The notes under the pieces are model-generated. The model made no database searches. It was not told where the DNA came from and saw nothing but the letters and a program-made list of their open reading frames with translations. Positions 35,954 through 44,880 of a stretch of DNA of 64,000 nt are shown in pieces. Position 1 is the stretch's first letter. Each line of letters opens with the position of its first letter. This DNA comes from Fischerella sp. CENA71 (lineage in GTDB: Bacteria; Cyanobacteriota; Cyanobacteriia; Cyanobacteriales; Nostocaceae). Made by a program: the position numbers and the translations under genes. The DNA lies in contig JANBVI010000011.1 of assembly GCA_024239075.1 (NCBI GenBank), positions 1 through 64,000 on the forward strand, in the 5' to 3' direction.

Positions 35954-37112
35954 CGTTATTTTCTCCTACATAAAGTTTCTTCATTTCAGACAGTGCAACG
36001 GTTCCAGGATTATCTGGAATGAGCAAATGATTCTCTGGAATACCCGCTTTCAGTAGCCGTTGCTTGACTATCTGCTGCACTGGGGGAATTGCAAAACCAC
36101 CGCCACAGAGGGCTATTTTGTTACGTCTGCCTTTAATGCCAAGGTCACTTATCGCATAAGCTAGCGGTGAGTCCTTCATCCATAAGTGAATAGCGGCTTC
36201 TAATTGCTTGCCGATGTCTTTTCCGTCTGGTGCGAGTGCGCTCACTTTTCCGTCGTCGCTAATAGTTGCGGTTTCTAGGATTTCTCGCAGTTTTGAAGGG
36301 CGAATACGTTTAGATGAATCCGCCTGACTGACAGTTAAGGAAAAATCTTCAATGAGTGCCGATACTCCGCCGCCGCCATTGAGAGTAGCTGCTATGCGCT
36401 TCGGAAGATTGCCGAGATTGTCGTAATCGCTATCTGTTGCTGTTCCAAATCCGATATCAAAAACCGAAAAGTATTTATCTTCTGTGGTCAGTTGGCTCTT
36501 AGCCCAAAGACTCGCTCCATAACCCTCCGGGAAGCCCAGGAAGCCGGAGCGCTGGAAGGATAAGCGATACTTCACCCCATCTACTGTTATCCACTTGCAT
36601 TGCTCAATGGCTTTTTTAAGTTCCATTGGTTCAGCCAGTGACAAGGTAGAGAGATTGATATGCAGGCTTCTACGCTTGGGACTTGTGCCAGTAGATAGCT
36701 CGTAGAGGTTCGGCAGGGATGCTAGAGCGCCTAAACAAAGGATTGGGAAGTAGGTAATTTTGTGATTCTCCCCATCGGTCATTGCAATGTATTCCTTTCC
36801 TTGCAATCTTGCAGATTTCCCAACCACCCAATGCTCTACAACCTCTTTGCCATCTTCGCCCTTGGAGCGAGACATACTGAAAGCACCTGACTCACCGAAG
36901 GGTGTAGATGATACAGAGCAAACCAAGGATTCAACCTTCATTACTGGTGTGACAGTTTCGCTATCTGTAAAAGCTTGGTATTTGATGGATGAGCGACCAG
37001 CATCTATGATTAACTGAATAACTTTTTTAACTTCACGCTTTTTTTGTGGTGTAAGGGTTTCAGCCTGTCCTACTTGGGGTTCTAAAATATCCTCTTGCTT
37101 TTTTTGAGTCAT
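35934..37112 (-). CDS. ParM-like plasmid actin ATPase
   Basis: 392 residues from the ATG at 37112, preceded by GGAGAAAATCAAA. Phosphate-1 motif 'LIIDAGRSSIKYQAF' (about 34-48), phosphate-2 'FSVFDIGFGTATDSDYD' (about 217-233) and adenosine motif 'IALCGGGFAIPP' (about 334-345) are in the order of actin/ParM/StbA-type ATPases. It is longer than enteric ParM (about 320). The following RHH gene overlaps it, giving the classical actin-RHH pair. Upstream lies the TGTTCCA/TGGAACA array. The role as a type II partition filament is well supported by motifs, while the partner and centromere are inference from context. Confidence 0.82.
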   Translation of the reverse strand: MTQKKQEDILEPQVGQAETLTPQKKREVKKVIQLIIDAGRSSIKYQAFTDSETVTPVMKVESLVCSVSSTPFGESGAFSMSRSKGEDGKEVVEHWVVGKSARLQGKEYIAMTDGENHKITYFPILCLGALASLPNLYELSTGTSPKRRSLHINLSTLSLAEPMELKKAIEQCKWITVDGVKYRLSFQRSGFLGFPEGYGASLWAKSQLTTEDKYFSVFDIGFGTATDSDYDNLGNLPKRIAATLNGGGGVSALIEDFSLTVSQADSSKRIRPSKLREILETATISDDGKVSALAPDGKDIGKQLEAAIHLWMKDSPLAYAISDLGIKGRRNKIALCGGGFAIPPVQQIVKQRLLKAGIPENHLLIPDNPGTVALSEMKKLYVGENNDAQQAA

Positions 37113-37201
37113 TTTGATTTTCTCCGTTCTTATTTTTATCGCAACTGTCACAAGGGCTAATCTCAGTACAGAAGTTGTATTTTTGGCTTAACTGTACTTA
37201 G

Positions 37202-37343
37202 CTGTTCCAGATTGTTCCGTGTTCCCTGTTCCAGGTAAAATTGCTTGTTCCAGACTGTTCCAGATAGCTGGAACATTTATGGAACCGTTGGAACATTGGA
37301 ACAGGAAACAATCTGGAACAGTTTGGAACAACTTTTGGAACAG
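37202..37343. repeat. symmetric iteron-like array (TGTTCCA / TGGAACA)
   Basis: TTCC-containing words (CTGTTCCAG, ATTGTTCCG, GTGTTCCC, CTGTTCCAG, TTGTTCCAG, CTGTTCCAG) fill 37202-37264 in one orientation. Then GGAA-containing words (CTGGAACA, ATGGAACC, TTGGAACA twice, CTGGAACAG, TTGGAACAA, TTGGAACAG) fill 37269-37343 in the other. There are about 13 copies in 140 bases, so the array is itself an inverted repeat with its turn near 37266. It lies about 90 bases upstream of the ParM-like gene and next to a small minus-strand gene, as expected for a parC-type centromere and operator. Confidence 0.8.
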
Positions 37344-37356
37344 ACAAAATCCATAA

Positions 37357-37557
37357 CTAGGCATCTTTCCCCTCTACAGTTTGGATGTGTGCCAGTTGCG
37401 ATAATTCGCCTCTCAGCCTTTGTGAAAGTTCATTTCCGAAATTTTTAATCAAAAGACAAACTAACTGGCTGTAAGTCGTGATTCCTGTGGCAGCCATAAC
37501 GCTTTCAGCCACAGGTACTAAGTCGGGGCTAATCACTGCACGTACTTGTCTAGCCAT
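37357..37557 (-). CDS. small RHH-like/DNA-binding protein
   Basis: 66 residues: 'MARQVRAVISPDLVPVAESV' and 'TGITTYSQLVCLLIKNFGNE', the strand-helix-helix pattern of small ribbon-helix-helix regulators. The C-terminus is basic-to-neutral 'LSQRLRGELSQLAHIQTVEG'. It ends just before the iteron array and is transcribed in the same direction as the ParM-like gene, so it may be the first gene of that operon and the array its internal operator. No precise family call. Confidence 0.55.
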   Translation of the reverse strand: MARQVRAVISPDLVPVAESVMAATGITTYSQLVCLLIKNFGNELSQRLRGELSQLAHIQTVEGKDA

Positions 37558-37841
37558 TTCTTGAAATCCTCACTCGATTAATAGCAGCCGAATTAAGGCT
37601 GTTGAAAACCGAGGGGCTTTCTGCTTGGTTGCAAATATGCCAAGCCTATTTAGTTATCAAGGATCTGACAGCACCCTACCCACCAACCCACTAGCGAGGC
37701 AGTGTAGGAATGCTTTTGCAAAAAGCGAATGCTTTGATGTAGATATTTTTTGGAAGCTGGACAACCTCTAGACTGAGGAAAACTTAAAGCTTTACGTCTG
37801 TTTACTTGCCGTCGTGCGTCTATGTTTGATAATATAACAGC

Positions 37842-37950
37842 AATTAATTAAATGCGTCAAGCAAGCGATTGTGTGCTTTAGCGGAAAAAGTAATTGGACT
37901 AAAAACACGCATTGAGCATACAATCGCTGTGTCAATGCTTTTAATTAATT
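37842..37950. promoter_or_regulatory. 36-base imperfect inverted repeat before RHH gene
   Basis: Arm one (37842-37877) begins AATTAATTAAATGCGTCAAG and ends GCGATTGTGTGCT. Arm two (37915-37950) is its imperfect complement, matching 28 of 36 bases by hand alignment, with the invariant parts AATTAATTAAA, GCGATTGT and TGCT. The two are separated by 37 bases and arm two ends three bases before the start codon of the RHH gene at 37954. This looks like an autoregulatory operator or an origin element. Confidence 0.6.
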
Positions 37951-37953
37951 CTT

Positions 37954-38133
37954 ATGGCGACGACTAAAAAAATTACTATTGTTGTTCCAGGGTCTGTCCA
38001 CGACGATTTAAGTATGTGGGCAGAAGAAGAAGGGCGACCACTTGCAAATCTTGCATCGTATTTAATCGAACAAGCTCTTAGAGCTAAATTCCCTAAGAAA
38101 TATCCACCTGCTATAAAAATTGTTGATAAATGA
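37954..38133 (+). CDS. ribbon-helix-helix protein, 59 residues
   Basis: A plus-strand frame starts at the ATG at 37954 and stops at 38131-38133. The sequence 'KKITIVVPGSVHDDLSMWAE' then 'EGRPLANLASYLIEQALRAK' is a clear ribbon-helix-helix (CopG type) with the strand at 5-12 and two helices. It is preceded by the large inverted repeat at 37842-37950. It is divergent from the ParM-like operon and leads a small plus-strand cluster towards the primase. Probably a repressor of its own or of copy control. Confidence 0.7.
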   Translation: MATTKKITIVVPGSVHDDLSMWAEEEGRPLANLASYLIEQALRAKFPKKYPPAIKIVDK

Positions 38134-38160
38134 CAAGCAAATATCCACACGAGGTTAAGA

Positions 38161-38415
38161 ATGACTGATGACACCAGATTTGACGACATTTACACGAGGT
38201 TAAATGACTTAACCGAGGATGTGACAAATCTTAAAATTCAAGCTGGGACAGTTGGTACAACACAGGTAGCTACAGCCAGAACGCTAACCTTAGCTACTGG
38301 GCTAGCCTCGGACATGCGAGAAGTTAAGGCAGATATCAGACAGATTAAGGCTGATATCAGAAACTTGAATGCATCTGTAGAAGAAATCCTACGATTACTA
38401 CGTGAAAACCGTTGA
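38161..38415 (+). CDS. small coiled-coil protein
   Basis: 84 residues. The heptad-like pattern 'RFDDIYTRLNDLTEDVTNLK' and 'DMREVKADIRQIKADIRNLN' with 'EEILRLLREN' at the end forms two coiled-coil segments, separated by a Thr/Ala-rich turn. It begins 27 bases after the RHH gene stop. Proteins of this kind are common beside plasmid regulatory genes. No function can be named. Confidence 0.6.
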   Translation: MTDDTRFDDIYTRLNDLTEDVTNLKIQAGTVGTTQVATARTLTLATGLASDMREVKADIRQIKADIRNLNASVEEILRLLRENR

Positions 38416-38916
38416 GTGATCGCCGTACGCCTGGACTTGTGTTTTTGAGGACTACCCAGAATGACCAACACCCAAGCATCAGAAATACCAGAAAGCCGAT
38501 TAGACCGCCCAATCGCGAATTTTGGCAATCACCGCATCTCAACAACAGGCTAATACCCAAGCGATTAGGCTTAGATTTTAAGGGCTGGAGAAAACAAATG
38601 CGGCATCGGGAGCAAACCTTAGCTTTAGTAATAAATGCTCAGTTTTTCCAGATAAACCGTAAAAAATGCAACAGTTTTCTTTGTTGCTGGTAGATTTTTA
38701 GATAAGCATAAAAAAAGGAGCCACCCAACAGAATCAGCAGTGAATGGCAATCCCTCAAAACTTATAGATATTAAAATACTACTTCTAAATATATCTTCAT
38801 TTTCAAAGATATATAAAAGTAAAGTAGTAAACCAGGGTAGCAGAGCGAATTATTGATTGAGGAATTGCCAAAAAACACTCTACGGTGGCTCCGACAAACA
38901 AAGAGGAGCGCAATTT
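38416..38916. other. leader region before the primase, no confident gene
   Basis: A 30-codon plus-strand frame at 38461-38553 (begins MTNTQASEIPESRLDRPIAN) has a GAGGA ribosome-binding site and reads as protein-like; then 'RLGLDFKGWRKQM' and 'TLALVINAQFFQINRKK' appear in another frame up to about 38690. Together they look like one small gene broken by a frameshift. The remainder to 38900 is AT-rich with AAAAAAAGGAGCC at about 38710. GAGGAG at 38903-38908 is the ribosome-binding site for the primase. Confidence 0.4.
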
Positions 38917-41610
38917 ATGGCAACGGCAATTCAAACAGGCGGCACATATAATACTAACAACTTGACATATGACCGCAATTCTACTCAAGCATCGGTAGAT
39001 AAACCAACAGAAGTTAGCAAAGCTTCACCCTGCCCCCACTGCGGGAAACCTGATTGGTGCTACAGAATTGGTAAACTCACGGTCTGTAACCGCGATGCAT
39101 CCCCAGCCCAAGGGTGGGAACAAACTTCAAAAACAGATCGCAACGGCAAACCCTACTACGCGACCACAACACCTAAAAAACAACCACGCCCCAAAGCGAA
39201 GACCGAGTACATTTACCACGACCGCTCAGGACAACCACTAGTTAAAGTAACTCGTATTGATGACGGTAACGGTAAAAAGCGGATTTTTCAGTCCCACTGG
39301 GACGGCAAAAACTGGGTTAAGGGACTAACTGAAGAAGTTCGAGCCAAAATCCCCATTTACCGCTATGCCGAGGTTATGCAGGCCAAGGCAGAAGGCAAGC
39401 CCATATTTACAGTCGAAGGTGAGGACATCGTTGATTGGTTGTGGAAAATGGGACTAGCAGCCACAACAACCCTTGGCGGCGCTGGCAAATATCGATTATA
39501 CGGTAATTACAAAGCTGATTTAGAAGGTGGTAGCCTAGTGCTTTGTCCCGACCGTGACGAACCTGGATTAAAGCACATGGAAGATATTTTTGGGGATTTC
39601 CCAGACGCTAAATGGTTGTATGCCCCACCCAGCGATTTTTACTGGACACATTTACCTAAAAATGGGGGACTCGACTTAAAAGATTGGATTGACAGTGGTG
39701 CAACAGTTGACGATATTTTGCAAGCAATTGAAGATCGGCGCGTGGTAGTTGATGCCCTCAACCAGGCATTACAGCTTGATGCTGACCGCTCTAGACCAGC
39801 ACAAAGTAAGTATAAACAAAAGTTCAATATGATACGCGCACTTTGGAGCGATCGCCTGCGGTGGAATACACTCAAAAAACACGTAGAACTTGATGGGCAA
39901 CGGTTGCCACTCGACGGCATCAAAACCAAAATTGCTATTGAATTTGATATCGATATAAGCAGAGAAGATGCCAAGGAAATAGTTTTAGATATTGCCCGTG
40001 AACACCCTTACAATCCAGTTGTTGAATATTTAGAAACAGTAGCCCTTGCATATCCAAATGTGGATGTTGGGATTTTGGACGCTCTAGCCGCTCGTTACTT
40101 TGGTACATCTGACCCTTTACACGCTGCACTCATGAAACGAACTCTGATTGCAGCTGTAGCCAGGGCGTTTCAACCAGGGTGCAAACACGATGAAATTACT
40201 ATTTTGCAAGGCAAGCAAAAAGCACTTAAGTCAACATTCTTAGAAACGCTAGCAGGTGAAGACTTTTTCACCGACGACATCAACGGCACAGAAAAAGATG
40301 AAATTCTTAAACTTAGCCAATACTGGTTTATTGAGTATGCCGAGTTTGAAAATGCCTATAAGAAAAAGGATGTCTCGCAGCTTAAAGCCTTCCTTGCCCG
40401 ACGTAAAGATTCTATGCGCCGCCCCTATGGCACAGATATTGAAGACTTTCCGCGCCCAAGCATTTTAGTTGGAAGCACCAACCAAACCGAATTTTTGTAT
40501 GACCCCACTGGCGAACGTCGTTTTTGGGTAATAAAGGTGCTGGTTGACCGCATCAACATCAAGCAATTAAAGTCAGAGCGTGATCTAATTTGGGCGGCGG
40601 CGGTTGCTGCATACCGCAGTGGTGAGCAATGGTGGTTGACACCCTTAGAAGATAATTGGCTAGAAGCTGCTAACAAACAGTTCCAAAATTCTGATCCCTG
40701 GGAAGGTTTGGTACTGAACTATGTCAGCCAAAGAAGCGAAGTTTCTACCCAAGAGATTCTGACCAAAGCTTTGAACATTGAGATAAACAAACTAGACAAA
40801 GCATCTCAGATGCGAGTTACGGACATTCTCAAAGCTAACGGATGGGTAAAAGGCGGCAAGAAGCGAATTAATGGTGTACCAATCAACGTTTGGACACAGG
40901 TTGGATCATTAGGTGGGAACAGTCCTCAAACCATTACACAGCAAAACATTGAGACACAACTACATCAAGAAATAAGAAATGAGGTTGGAACTGGGTTGGA
41001 TCACCTTCAAAGCCTTACACAGATTGAATTACAGTCAGAGTGTTCCAACCGTTCCAACCTTTTAGACAAAACTTTCCAAAATTCTAAAGGCAGTGATTTA
41101 CACACACAACACTCATCAGATTTAAAAAGTTTTGAAAATGGGGGTGGGGGTTGGATCAGTGAAGAAGTAGAAAAGTCTGAAACTGTTGCACACCAAGAGT
41201 TACAAGAGTGTTCTACAAGAGTGTTCCAACCCTGTGTTCCATCACCCAGCGATCCCGAAATGGTGCAAGGTAACGCCGAACTACTTCGAGAAGCCATCAC
41301 AGTAAAAGACTGGGAAACAATTAAAGCTTTAACCGAACAATGGACACCAGAATTTAAGCAACTAGTTTGGGAGCAATTAACAGATTTTGAGAAAGAAGTA
41401 ATCCACAAACTACGCCCTCAATCACCAGCATTAAAAGTAGGAACACGCATACTCGTCGTAGACGAAACCGAAACACGTCACGGTATGAAGGGCGTAATTA
41501 AAAAAATTGTCGGTAACGAGGCGATTTGCGATTTTGGTACTCAGCTTGGTTGGACTATAAAACGACTACGCAAGCCCATACTTTTATCGGCATTGCAGCG
41601 ATTGGAGTAA
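38917..41610 (+). CDS. VapE-type plasmid primase/helicase
   Basis: 897 residues from the ATG at 38917, chosen because AAGAGGAG precedes it. The N-terminus has the zinc-binding 'CPHCGKPDWCYRIGKLTVC' (about 38-56) of primases; next a TOPRIM-like part 'PIFTVEGEDIVDWLWK' (about 161) and 'LVLCPDRDEPGLKHM' (about 207). The C-terminal half has the helicase part: 'ILQGKQKALKSTFLETLAGE' (P-loop, about 429-448), 'YWFIEYAEFENAYKKKD' (Walker B), and 'ILVGSTNQTEFLYDPTGERR' (about 517-536), the virulence-associated protein E motor. The tail (about 660-897) is specific to this gene and contains three TGTTCCA words. Likely the replication helicase-primase of the plasmid backbone. Confidence 0.85.
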   Translation: MATAIQTGGTYNTNNLTYDRNSTQASVDKPTEVSKASPCPHCGKPDWCYRIGKLTVCNRDASPAQGWEQTSKTDRNGKPYYATTTPKKQPRPKAKTEYIYHDRSGQPLVKVTRIDDGNGKKRIFQSHWDGKNWVKGLTEEVRAKIPIYRYAEVMQAKAEGKPIFTVEGEDIVDWLWKMGLAATTTLGGAGKYRLYGNYKADLEGGSLVLCPDRDEPGLKHMEDIFGDFPDAKWLYAPPSDFYWTHLPKNGGLDLKDWIDSGATVDDILQAIEDRRVVVDALNQALQLDADRSRPAQSKYKQKFNMIRALWSDRLRWNTLKKHVELDGQRLPLDGIKTKIAIEFDIDISREDAKEIVLDIAREHPYNPVVEYLETVALAYPNVDVGILDALAARYFGTSDPLHAALMKRTLIAAVARAFQPGCKHDEITILQGKQKALKSTFLETLAGEDFFTDDINGTEKDEILKLSQYWFIEYAEFENAYKKKDVSQLKAFLARRKDSMRRPYGTDIEDFPRPSILVGSTNQTEFLYDPTGERRFWVIKVLVDRINIKQLKSERDLIWAAAVAAYRSGEQWWLTPLEDNWLEAANKQFQNSDPWEGLVLNYVSQRSEVSTQEILTKALNIEINKLDKASQMRVTDILKANGWVKGGKKRINGVPINVWTQVGSLGGNSPQTITQQNIETQLHQEIRNEVGTGLDHLQSLTQIELQSECSNRSNLLDKTFQNSKGSDLHTQHSSDLKSFENGGGGWISEEVEKSETVAHQELQECSTRVFQPCVPSPSDPEMVQGNAELLREAITVKDWETIKALTEQWTPEFKQLVWEQLTDFEKEVIHKLRPQSPALKVGTRILVVDETETRHGMKGVIKKIVGNEAICDFGTQLGWTIKRLRKPILLSALQRLE

Positions 41611-41664
41611 CAGTTTCGGCGCGCAGAATGCCGTTATGCCTTCAGGTATTGCCACCAAGAGCAT

Positions 41665-42315
41665 CTACTCTGCTGTTGTTTGATAAATTGAGCGCAACTC
41701 CTCTACCGTATTAGCTGTTTCTATCGCCGACAAGATTGCTTCTAATACACGAAAATCCTCAATTTGTTCAATTTCAGGTAATAATTCCTGACCCGATGAG
41801 CCAAACTTAAGTCTCAAACATACGGGGATGCTTTTCAATAATTCTTCCCTTCGGGCAATTCGCTCAAAGCTTGTAACGTATTGCATTTCTCTCTCAGCCT
41901 CCAATTGTTCAACTTCACGCTTAAATTCTGTTTCTAAATCCAATGGTAGCGTTAGCATCCAATCGATAAAAGCCAACAAGTTGAGAACATCCTCACGCTC
42001 AAACCCCTGTGAATACAACCTTCTCACTAAAACCAGTTTTTGCTGCTTGCGTTGTAATCTATCGTCGCGGGTTTGTACAGCTGCTAAGTGCGCCATTACC
42101 ACCGTAGCAAAAGGATTGCGACTGGCTTCAAGTTCAGACTGGCGTTGATTGTAGTCTAGCAGCTTGATCACGGGGAACTGAAAATTAATCCGACAGCCAA
42201 ACAACTCATAACCAAATTGTGATGGTCGCCAGTTAGCATGTTCATCACCTAATACCGCCAGCGATGCAACCGACCGCTTGTATCTATCGTAGATGCGGTA
42301 GTTGTACGTGTACAT
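41665..42315 (-). pseudogene. Rpn-like PD-(D/E)XK transposase protein, N-terminally truncated
   Basis: 216 residues. The sequence 'MYTYNYRIYDRYKRSVASLA', 'FGYELFGCRINFQFPVIKLL' and 'NPFATVVMAHLAAVQTRDDR' is the middle and C-terminal part of the large cyanobacterial family of Rpn-like nuclease/transposase proteins of about 300 residues. In full-length members the catalytic N-terminal part precedes this methionine by about 90 residues; here it is absent. An AGGAGG motif upstream of the ATG may allow a product. The C-terminal helices run to the usual end, so only the nuclease part is missing. Confidence 0.6.
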
Positions 42316-42662
42316 CTAAAATCGCCTCCTAAAAGTGCAACATTCAAGGGGATGAAACAACTTCTCACTAAGTTTGATGCGCTCATGAGTTTTGGTGATG
42401 CCAAACGTTTGTTAGTCAGCATTGCCCTGACTAAATTCCGACGGTGTGTCCATATTGCACCTCGATCCAAGAAAGCTTAGGGATATTTTGTTTACCCCTA
42501 TTATTTCCCTATAGTAGAGACTTTTTCACTCAAAGATAAAAGAGCGAGCGCCAAAAATTTATTCCAAAGACTAATTTAGATATACAGTAAAACCCTTGGA
42601 GTAATTTTTTACCCAAAGGGTTGAATCAGTTGACGAATAATTATTTTGCACACTTGCAGAAC
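42316..42662. other. gap with a possible small frame
   Basis: On the plus strand a 42-codon frame at 42352-42480 (begins MKQLLTKFDALMSFGDAKRL) follows AAGGGG and ends in a basic tail; it could be a small gene or a remnant. The right-hand part (about 42485-42660) shows no frame and probably holds the end of the serine recombinase transcript. Confidence 0.35.
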
Positions 42663-44741
42663 TTATTCAGATTTCACTGGTACACGGCGGATTTTGTGAC
42701 GTAAAGTTTCTAAAACTTCGGGTGTAACTACATACCACCACGGGCTTCTATCTGTTTCTTGGAATGCCTCAATAATTCCTTTGTCTCGCCAATAGTAAAT
42801 GGTATGAATTCCAACACCTAATTTTTCAGCCAGGGCACTAGTGGAATAGTAACCTTCAAGGCTTATTCCTGATTTCGCAATAACGGGGTCACTTAAAGGT
42901 TTGTCAAGACCATATTTCCAGCGAAGCCAAGCCACACCTTTTTTGGTAAAAGGTTGCCCATTAGTATTCAATAAACCCCGACGATTTAGTTCAAGAGCAA
43001 TTTCAGTATCAGTTCGACCAGGGGCTAATTGTTCAATCAGTTGAATAACTTCTTTGGGTGTTCGGTATTTGTCTGCATTCGTTGGGCGTGTCGCTATTAA
43101 TTCACTGATAGCTTCAGTATGCCAGAGGATTTGGATACGAGTAGAGCGTTCTGGAGTATCTATTGGCGTGATAGCAACTTGTTTGATTAACAACCCTAGT
43201 ATCTCTTTACGGTCTTGGCTCGTGGTACTATTTGCGTTCCAAATTGTGGGAATATCATTGGCGAGTTGTAAAATTTGCTGCCTCTGCACTTGTGTTAATT
43301 CCAACCTTTGTGCTTGGTGGGCTTTCTGGTATTCTTCTTCTAACTCTGCTAACTGTTGTAGTTTCTCGTTCCAGCGCCTTTCCAGTGTGCGGGCGACTAA
43401 ACGATTCTCCGGCTCGGTGGCATCATATTGTCGAAAAGCTCTGTCAGCTTCGTAACGTGCCCTTTCCAGTCGCAGTTGCCATGTTTTATCTGCCTCATGT
43501 GCTTGATTTTCCAATTCCGACAGCACAGCCAGAGAAATGTCAAGTTCCTCATCCGTAAGAGCTTCAAGCACATGAGTCTCAACTGCTGTATCAATGGCTG
43601 CACCCGAAACGCTCCAGCAAACACCCATGCGACCATCTTGTTTACGAGCTTGGTTACACTCGTAAGCCACTCTGTAACCACCAGTGCCGTAATAGCGAGG
43701 ACTCATACGTCGTCCGCATTTACCACAGATTACTAGTCCTTGAAGAAGTGCAAAACCTTCTCTAGGTGTGCCTGGACATCCATCAGACAAAGAGATTGCC
43801 CGATTGCGTCTAAGTTGTTCACAATTAGATTCATACTCTGACCAACTAATATAAGCCTCGTGAGCGTTGTGAATTATCACCTTCCACTCCTGTTGGGGTA
43901 ATAGTTGAGTTTTTACCTTGGTCACTTGCCCATTCTCAATTACGTTCAGGCTACGTCTTCTACCATAAACATAGGTTCCCGTATAAGTGGGATTACGTAG
44001 AATAGCTGTTATACGGCTCAGATTGGCTGGTCCCCAACGAAGTGTACCAATGTGCCCTGGTCCCCAACGTCTTCTGGGAAAAGGAATTTGATGGGAGCAA
44101 AAGTAGCGCATTACCTTAAACGCTGTTCCCAGAGCACGAAATTGTTGGAAAACCAACTGTATAGCAGCAACTACCCCTTCGTCTGGGTCTAATACTAATT
44201 TTCCTTCAGGGTCGTATACGTAACCAGTAGGTGGGGCACAACGTAATTCTCCTTTTTTGGCTTTATTGAGTTTGGCTCCTTGTAAGCGCAGACGCATCCC
44301 GTGTAGTTCCGTGTGGCTCCAGGTTCCTTTAAATCCCAGTATTACTCGGTCATTAAAATCATTTGGGTCGTAAATCCCATCATGGTCAATTACCAAGGTG
44401 TCTGTCAGGGCACAGATATCTAAAAGTTTATGCCAATCTGCTTGAGAGCGAGAAAATCTTGAGGCTTCCAATGCCAAAACAGCCCCTACTTCTCCTAAAC
44501 CAACAGCAGCCATTAGTCGGTGGAAATCCTCGCGTCCTGTTGTCGTTTGACCACTCTTACCAAGGTCACTATCAAAAACGGATATAAGACTTTTGTCCCA
44601 CCCTAAGTTGAAAGCGCGGTCGGCTAACGCATATTGTCTCTCTGTACTTTCACGGTGTAACTCGGTCTGTACTGGTGTAGATTGTCTTAAGTAAACAACT
44701 GCACGGCGTTCCAGATGAGTCGTTCTAATTTTACTATTCAT
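42663..44741 (-). CDS. large serine recombinase
   Basis: 692 residues. The N-terminal resolvase domain has 'AVVYLRQSTPVQTELHREST' with the nucleophile at S21 and 'ALEASRFSRSQADWHKLL' near 95. The recombinase domain follows ('RGEL...PPTGYVYDPEGKL', 'ILRNPTYTGTYVYGRRRS'), then the zinc ribbon 'GLVICGKCGRRMSPRYY' with 'YECNQA' (about 343-371), a long coiled coil (about 410-490), and a C-terminal MerR-like helix-turn-helix ('STSALAEKLGVGIHTIYYWR', about 637). The enzyme would move its element by a site-specific, single-enzyme mechanism. It overlaps the next small frame by eight bases and forms a module with the DUF5372-like gene. Confidence 0.88.
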   Translation of the reverse strand: MNSKIRTTHLERRAVVYLRQSTPVQTELHRESTERQYALADRAFNLGWDKSLISVFDSDLGKSGQTTTGREDFHRLMAAVGLGEVGAVLALEASRFSRSQADWHKLLDICALTDTLVIDHDGIYDPNDFNDRVILGFKGTWSHTELHGMRLRLQGAKLNKAKKGELRCAPPTGYVYDPEGKLVLDPDEGVVAAIQLVFQQFRALGTAFKVMRYFCSHQIPFPRRRWGPGHIGTLRWGPANLSRITAILRNPTYTGTYVYGRRRSLNVIENGQVTKVKTQLLPQQEWKVIIHNAHEAYISWSEYESNCEQLRRNRAISLSDGCPGTPREGFALLQGLVICGKCGRRMSPRYYGTGGYRVAYECNQARKQDGRMGVCWSVSGAAIDTAVETHVLEALTDEELDISLAVLSELENQAHEADKTWQLRLERARYEADRAFRQYDATEPENRLVARTLERRWNEKLQQLAELEEEYQKAHQAQRLELTQVQRQQILQLANDIPTIWNANSTTSQDRKEILGLLIKQVAITPIDTPERSTRIQILWHTEAISELIATRPTNADKYRTPKEVIQLIEQLAPGRTDTEIALELNRRGLLNTNGQPFTKKGVAWLRWKYGLDKPLSDPVIAKSGISLEGYYSTSALAEKLGVGIHTIYYWRDKGIIEAFQETDRSPWWYVVTPEVLETLRHKIRRVPVKSE

Positions 44742-44880
44742 CTGGTTTACTCCTGACGAGCACCTCGCCTGAACCTTGTGTTGTGAGTATCTTGTCTACT
44801 AACCGTGCTGTTAGCTTTATTAGACGATTTAGCTTTTCTGAGTTTTCTGGTTCGGCGGTTGGTAGATGCTTGTGTCTCAT
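44734..44880 (-). CDS. small protein in the serine recombinase module
   Basis: 48 residues from the ATG at 44880 (AGGGAAG upstream), overlapping the recombinase start by 8 bases. It reads 'MRHKHLPTAEPENSEKLNRL' and ends 'TTQGSGEVLVRSKPDE'. The same frame overlap is common in cyanobacterial serine-recombinase modules. It lies within the 3' end of the DUF5372-like frame, in another frame. It may be an accessory protein. Confidence 0.5.
   Translation of the reverse strand: MRHKHLPTAEPENSEKLNRLIKLTARLVDKILTTQGSGEVLVRSKPDE

Noticed and set aside
37202-37343. CRISPR array
   Set aside because: The repeated words are only seven to nine bases, switch orientation and have no constant spacer length; no cas gene is present in the window.
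38412-38693. A single 93-codon plus-strand frame
   Set aside because: The first third is a shadow of a better 30-codon frame with its own ribosome-binding site; only the middle part looks like protein, so I treat it as a broken small gene rather than a whole one.
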